The notes below the pieces were generated by a model. It saw nothing but the letters and a program-made list of their open reading frames with translations, searched no databases and was not told the origin of the DNA. From REEB95 sp035275845 (GTDB taxonomy: Bacteria; Pseudomonadota; Alphaproteobacteria; ATCC43930; CGMCC-115725), in contig DATEMD010000075.1 in assembly GCA_035275845.1 (NCBI GenBank), positions 1-9,539 of the forward strand: a stretch of 9,539 nucleotides of DNA, written 5' to 3'. Below are positions 6,773 through 9,539 of this stretch, piece after piece. Position 1 is the stretch's first letter; every line of letters starts with the position of its first letter. The position numbers and the translations under genes were made by a program.

Positions 6773-7621
6773 CTAGCGTTCACCCGCTTTGATTGCTTGC
6801 CATTCGGCCTCGAGGGTTTCGAGACCGACATCAGCCGAATCGATACCGCGAGCAGCGAGTCGCTCTTCAATCTGGCGAAACCGGCGCTCGAATTTGCGGC
6901 ACGCGCCACGCAGGGCACGTTCGGGGTCAATCTCGAGTCGCCGGGCCAGGTTGACGACCGCGAACAATAAATCGCCGAGCTCGTCCTCGCTGCGGGCTTG
7001 GTTGCCCGATTCAGCTTTAAGTTCTGCGATTTCTTCCGTGATCTTTTCGTAGATCGGCGCAACCGCCGGCCAGTCGAATCCGACGCGGGCGGCACGGCGT
7101 TGCAGCTTGGCGGCGCGGGTCAGGGCGGGTAACCCGGTGCCGACACCATCGAGCGCGCTGACGCGCCGGCCTTGGCCGGCCGATTTGACGCTGCGTTCGT
7201 GGGCCTTCTGATCCTCCCAGGCGGTGGTTTGGGCTGCGGCCGAGCCGATACGGGCCGTGCCGAAAACATGCGGATGACGCCGGACCATTTTGTCGGCGAT
7301 TGCCGCCGCGACGTCGTCAAAATCGAATTCGCCGATTTCCTCGGCCATCCGGGCATGGAACGCCACCTGGAGCAACAGGTCGCCAAGCTCTTCCTTGAGC
7401 TCCGGCATGGCATTGCGCTCGGCTGCTTCGGCGACTTCGTAGGCTTCCTCGATGGTGTAGGGCGCGATGGTGGCGAAGCTTTGTTCACGGTCCCACGGGC
7501 AGCCGGCCGCCGGATCTCGCAGCTTGGCCATGATAGCCAGTAGCCGTTCGATCGGCGGTTGGGCGTGTGTCGTCCGGCGGCGTTTGGCGCGACGTGCGGT
7601 CGTCGATCTTTTGGCGGTCAT
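6773..7621 (-). CDS. mazG: Nucleoside triphosphate pyrophosphohydrolase MazG
   Basis: MazG hydrolyses (d)NTPs, including damaged ones, to NMP and pyrophosphate and can modulate (p)ppGpp levels. The protein is 282 residues from the ATG at 7621. It has two tandem MazG domains: the first with LRDPAAGCPWDREQSFATI, then EEAYE and ELKEELGDLL; the second with EKITEEIAELKAE and SEDELGDLL. The acidic EExxE and ExxD Mg2+ ligands are present in both. Before the usual N-terminus (IERLLAIM) lies a roughly 22-residue Arg/Lys/Thr-rich extension. Other in-frame starts are ATG at 7648 and TTG at 7687; the ATG at 7621 has GGGAG 10 nt upstream. mazG often lies beside hfq-hflX in alphaproteobacteria. Here it faces them from the opposite strand, separated by the dehydrogenase gene. 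Confidence 0.93.
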   Translation of the reverse strand: MTAKRSTTARRAKRRRTTHAQPPIERLLAIMAKLRDPAAGCPWDREQSFATIAPYTIEEAYEVAEAAERNAMPELKEELGDLLLQVAFHARMAEEIGEFDFDDVAAAIADKMVRRHPHVFGTARIGSAAAQTTAWEDQKAHERSVKSAGQGRRVSALDGVGTGLPALTRAAKLQRRAARVGFDWPAVAPIYEKITEEIAELKAESGNQARSEDELGDLLFAVVNLARRLEIDPERALRGACRKFERRFRQIEERLAARGIDSADVGLETLEAEWQAIKAGER

Positions 7622-7690
7622 CGTGGTGCGGCTCCCATGCGGCGCCATTCTAGCGGGCGTGGCTGCGTCCAGCGGCAAGCCGGTCAATCG

Positions 7691-7705
7691 GCGCTAAACG
7701 AGCGC
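7691..7705 (-). repeat. Small inverted repeat in the mazG leader
   Basis: GCGCT (7691-7695) and AGCGC (7701-7705) form a 5-bp GC-rich stem with a 5-nt loop. On the - strand it lies between the predicted mazG promoter and its start codon. In a GC-rich genome a stem this short may be chance. Confidence 0.3.
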
Positions 7706-7737
7706 TATGGGTGAAAGGGTGAAAAGCAGACATATCG

Positions 7738-7753
7738 CATAATGTATATTATG
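7738..7753. promoter_or_regulatory. Perfect inverted repeat CATAAT-GTAT-ATTATG (operator-like)
   Basis: Two 6-nt arms around a 4-nt spacer make a perfect 16-nt palindrome that covers the predicted mazG -10 box. A third copy of ATAATG follows at 7758-7763, 19 nt from the first. An AT-rich symmetric site at a promoter core in an otherwise GC-rich region resembles a repressor operator. The cognate regulator is unknown, and I could not match it to a known alphaproteobacterial box. Confidence 0.45.
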
Positions 7754-7777
7754 GGAAATAATGAGTTCGCTTTTCAA
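7748..7777 (-). promoter_or_regulatory. mazG: Predicted sigma70-type promoter of mazG
   Basis: On the - strand, TTGAAA (7777-7772) and CATAAT (7753-7748) each match five of six consensus bases and are 18 nt apart. Transcription would start near 7741 and give a leader of about 120 nt to the ATG at 7621. The promoter lies just after the stop of the upstream hydrolase gene, in an AT-rich gap (7688-7800) that holds no other gene. Confidence 0.55.
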
Positions 7778-7803
7778 GACAGGCGCTTAGGTTGCTCCGG
7801 TGC

Positions 7804-8574
7804 CTAAACCTCGATGACCATGCCGTCATAGCCCGGTTCGACGCCAGCTGGCAGCGTCCTGCGCAGCGTTTCATAGTCGAGCGACTCGTCCATATGCGTC
7901 AGGACGGCGCGCCGGGGCCTCACCCGGTCGATCCAGGCGAGCGTTCGCTCGATATGGCTATGGGTCACGTGTGGCGCCGGCCGGATGCAGTCGACCACCC
8001 AGGTATCGATCCCGGCCAGCGCCTGGAACGCCGCCTCGTCGAGCGCGATGACGTCGGTCGAATAGGCAAACCGCCCGAACCGAAAACCGAGCGTTTGGGA
8101 GAAGCCATGATCCTGGGTGAACGGCGTCACGGCCATGCCGGCGGCAATGAACGGGCCGTCGATCGGATGACGTTCGAGCACCGGCTTGTAATAGTGGCCT
8201 TCGCGGCCCGGTTTGAGCGGCACGAACACGTAGGCGAAACGGTGCTCGATCTCGGCCAGTGTCGCCGGCGTGGCGTATGTCGGAATGGCCGCCTTGACGA
8301 TGAGATTGACGCCGCGCAAATCGTCGATGCCGTGCAAATGGTCGGCGTGCGCGTGGGTGAACAGCACGGCGTCGATGCGTCCGACACTGGCATCGAGCAG
8401 CTGCTCGCGCAGATCCGGCGACGTATCGACCAGGATGGTTCGGCCGCTATCCTCGACCAGGATCGAGACGCGCCGGCGACGGTTTTTCGGATTGGCCGGG
8501 TCGCATGCGCCCCAATCGCCGCCAATCCGCGGCACGCCCCACGACGGGCCGCAGCCCAGGATGGTGACCTTCAC
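7804..8574 (-). CDS. MBL-fold metallo-hydrolase, PhnP-like
   Basis: This is a cytosolic metal-dependent hydrolase of the metallo-beta-lactamase fold, 256 residues, in the group that includes PhnP phosphodiesterases. The N-terminus LGCGPSWGVP and the block CDPANPKNRRRR are typical of this subfamily. Metal ligands are visible: THAHADHLHG (His74, His76, Asp78, His79), His156 in QDHG, Asp174 in STD and His227 in THMDE. It starts with GTG at 8574; GAGGAC at 8588-8583, overlapping the tatD stop codon, gives a good Shine-Dalgarno. It begins 12 nt after tatD, so the two form an operon. The substrate is likely a phosphodiester or cyclic phosphate, but there are no phosphonate genes nearby, so a role in C-P lyase metabolism is not supported. 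Confidence 0.93.
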   Translation of the reverse strand: MKVTILGCGPSWGVPRIGGDWGACDPANPKNRRRRVSILVEDSGRTILVDTSPDLREQLLDASVGRIDAVLFTHAHADHLHGIDDLRGVNLIVKAAIPTYATPATLAEIEHRFAYVFVPLKPGREGHYYKPVLERHPIDGPFIAAGMAVTPFTQDHGFSQTLGFRFGRFAYSTDVIALDEAAFQALAGIDTWVVDCIRPAPHVTHSHIERTLAWIDRVRPRRAVLTHMDESLDYETLRRTLPAGVEPGYDGMVIEV

Positions 8575-8586
8575 GGCAGGCCGTCC

Positions 8587-9375
8587 TCAGGCTGTCGGCC
8601 GCGACGCGGCCGGCGGTTTGGCCTTGGTGAACAGGCGAAAGAAATTCTCGCTCGTCCGTCGCGCAAATTCGTCGGGCGCCACGTCCTTGAGCGTGGCGAC
8701 GAAATTGGCGGTGTGGACGATGAAGGCAGGCTCGTTCGGCTTGCCGCGCAGCGGCACCGGCGCGAGATAGGGCGCATCGGTCTCGACCAGCAGCCGGTCG
8801 AGCGGCAGGTCGCGGACGATACCGCGCAGCTCATCGGCATTCTTGAAGGTGACGATTCCCGACAGCGATACATAGAGGCCAAGCGCCAGTGCGCGTTCCG
8901 CGAGCAGCCGTCCCGTCGAAAAACAGTGGATGACGCCCGACGCAACGCCTTCTTCCTCGAGCACGGCGACCGTTTCGGCGTCGGCACCGCGCGAATGCAC
9001 GATCAATGGAACGCCGGCGGCGCGCGCCGCACGGGCGTGCTGGCGGAACGCGGCGATCTGTGCGTCGCGCGGGCTGTGGTCGTAGTGGAAATCGAGACCG
9101 CTTTCACCGATGCCGATCACCTTGGAATGGCGCGCGAGGGCCGTCAGGCTTTCGACGTCGCCCCCCTCTTCCGTCGCGGCTTCGTGCGGATGGATGCCAA
9201 CCGAGCACCAGATATCCGGATCGGATTCGGCGATCGCGCACACGGCCGGAAAGTCGCTCAGCTTGGTCGAGATGGTGAGCAACGTGACCACGCCAGCGCG
9301 CCGCGCGCGCGCGACGATACCGTCGCGCTCTTCGGGGCGCGCGAAATCGAGGTGGCAATGACTGTCGACGAGCAT
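8587..9375 (-). CDS. TatD-family hydrolase, YcfH type
   Basis: This is a cytosolic metal-dependent nuclease of the amidohydrolase/TIM-barrel TatD family, 262 residues from the ATG at 9375. The order is VDSHCHLDF (metal ligands His6 and His8), GIHPHEA, GIGESGLDFHY (Glu91), PLIVHSRG (His127), VIHCFSTG (His150) and LLVETDAPYLAPVP (Asp200), then the NEPAF segment near the C-terminus. The string SGIVTFKNADELR and the LAPVP context resemble E. coli YcfH more than TatD itself. A longer reading from TTG at 9414 would add 13 residues ending in YPPA and would overlap the preceding gene's stop; the ATG start matches the family N-terminus. No clear Shine-Dalgarno is visible. It lies 35 nt after a receiver-domain gene and 12 nt before the MBL hydrolase gene. 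Confidence 0.95.
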   Translation of the reverse strand: MLVDSHCHLDFARPEERDGIVARARRAGVVTLLTISTKLSDFPAVCAIAESDPDIWCSVGIHPHEAATEEGGDVESLTALARHSKVIGIGESGLDFHYDHSPRDAQIAAFRQHARAARAAGVPLIVHSRGADAETVAVLEEEGVASGVIHCFSTGRLLAERALALGLYVSLSGIVTFKNADELRGIVRDLPLDRLLVETDAPYLAPVPLRGKPNEPAFIVHTANFVATLKDVAPDEFARRTSENFFRLFTKAKPPAASRPTA

Positions 9376-9410
9376 CGCGGGCGGATAGAAAGCCCGGCGT
9401 CGGCGCTGCG

Positions 9411-9539
9411 TCAAGCGCGGCGAAGGGCTCCGTCGCGCGGCGTCTCTACATCGCGCGTCATCACGCGGGTAATCATCGCCGCGAGCTTTTCGAGATGATA
9501 CGGCTTGTCGAGAACGACGAAGCCCGGTTCGACGCGCCG
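9411..9539 (-). CDS. C-terminal end of a response-regulator receiver domain protein (cut by window edge)
   Basis: The - strand is open from the window edge to a TGA at 9413-9411, giving 42 residues with no start in view. The segment PGFVVLDKPYHLEKLAAMI matches the last strand and helix of a receiver domain, where the invariant Lys-Pro (here DKPY) is followed by a helix. After it comes a short polar tail (RDVETPRDGALRRA). The receiver is thus at the C-terminus, which fits a hybrid histidine kinase or a single-domain regulator; the rest lies outside the window. The fragment is short, so family assignment is moderate. Confidence 0.6.
   Translation of the reverse strand, partial: RRVEPGFVVLDKPYHLEKLAAMITRVMTRDVETPRDGALRRA

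Noticed and set aside
9376..9414. TTG start for TatD at 9414
   Set aside because: It would overlap the stop codon of the preceding receiver-domain gene and add 13 residues not seen before the family's VDSHCHLD start.
7792..9498. 568-codon open frame on the + strand
   Set aside because: It runs antisense to the MBL hydrolase and tatD, both of which have full sets of catalytic motifs. Its translation is Arg/His/Asp-rich without recognisable domains, as expected from high-GC complementary frames.
1..9539. tRNA, rRNA, CRISPR array, insertion sequence, phage or toxin-antitoxin features
   Set aside because: No cloverleaf-like segment, regular spaced repeat, transposase motif or terminal inverted repeat was seen. 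MazG here is the pyrophosphohydrolase and has no mazEF neighbour.

Overview
This GC-rich window comes from an alphaproteobacterium. The gene order ntrY-ntrX-(dat)-hfq-hflX and the protein sequences fit that class, and a Rhodospirillales-like lineage is the best guess by inference. No mobile element, CRISPR array, tRNA or rRNA is visible. Nearly all of the DNA is conserved chromosomal coding sequence in normal reading frames. I do not see an undescribed multi-gene system. The findings are local departures inside familiar genes, plus a few regulatory-looking sites.

Layout. On the + strand, positions 2-6703 hold seven tightly packed genes: the 3' part of ntrY (sensor kinase), ntrX (response regulator), a D-amino-acid aminotransferase, a HAD-family phosphatase, hfq (RNA chaperone), hflX (ribosome-splitting GTPase) and a beta-hydroxyacid dehydrogenase. 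Three junctions overlap (ntrY/ntrX by 11 nt, aminotransferase/HAD by 4 nt, hflX/dehydrogenase by 4 nt), which suggests translational coupling. The only sizeable gap in this block is the 120-nt hfq leader. A 69-bp AT-rich convergent gap with two small hairpins (6704-6772) ends the block.

On the - strand, from right to left, lie the last 42 codons of a receiver-domain protein cut by the window edge (9411-9539), a TatD/YcfH-type metal-dependent nuclease, a PhnP-like metallo-beta-lactamase-fold hydrolase and mazG. TatD and the hydrolase are 12 nt apart and look like one operon. mazG appears to have its own sigma70-type promoter in an AT-rich 113-bp gap (7688-7800), with a perfect inverted repeat covering its -10 box.

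Together the + strand genes link a nitrogen/redox two-component system to post-transcriptional control (Hfq) and ribosome rescue (HflX). The - strand genes are housekeeping hydrolases, including MazG, which removes non-canonical nucleoside triphosphates. The points most worth a second look are the missing GAFTGA loop in NtrX, a changed carboxylate-trap residue in the D-amino-acid aminotransferase, the operator-like palindrome at the mazG promoter, and the HAD/aminotransferase pair sitting where trkA often lies.
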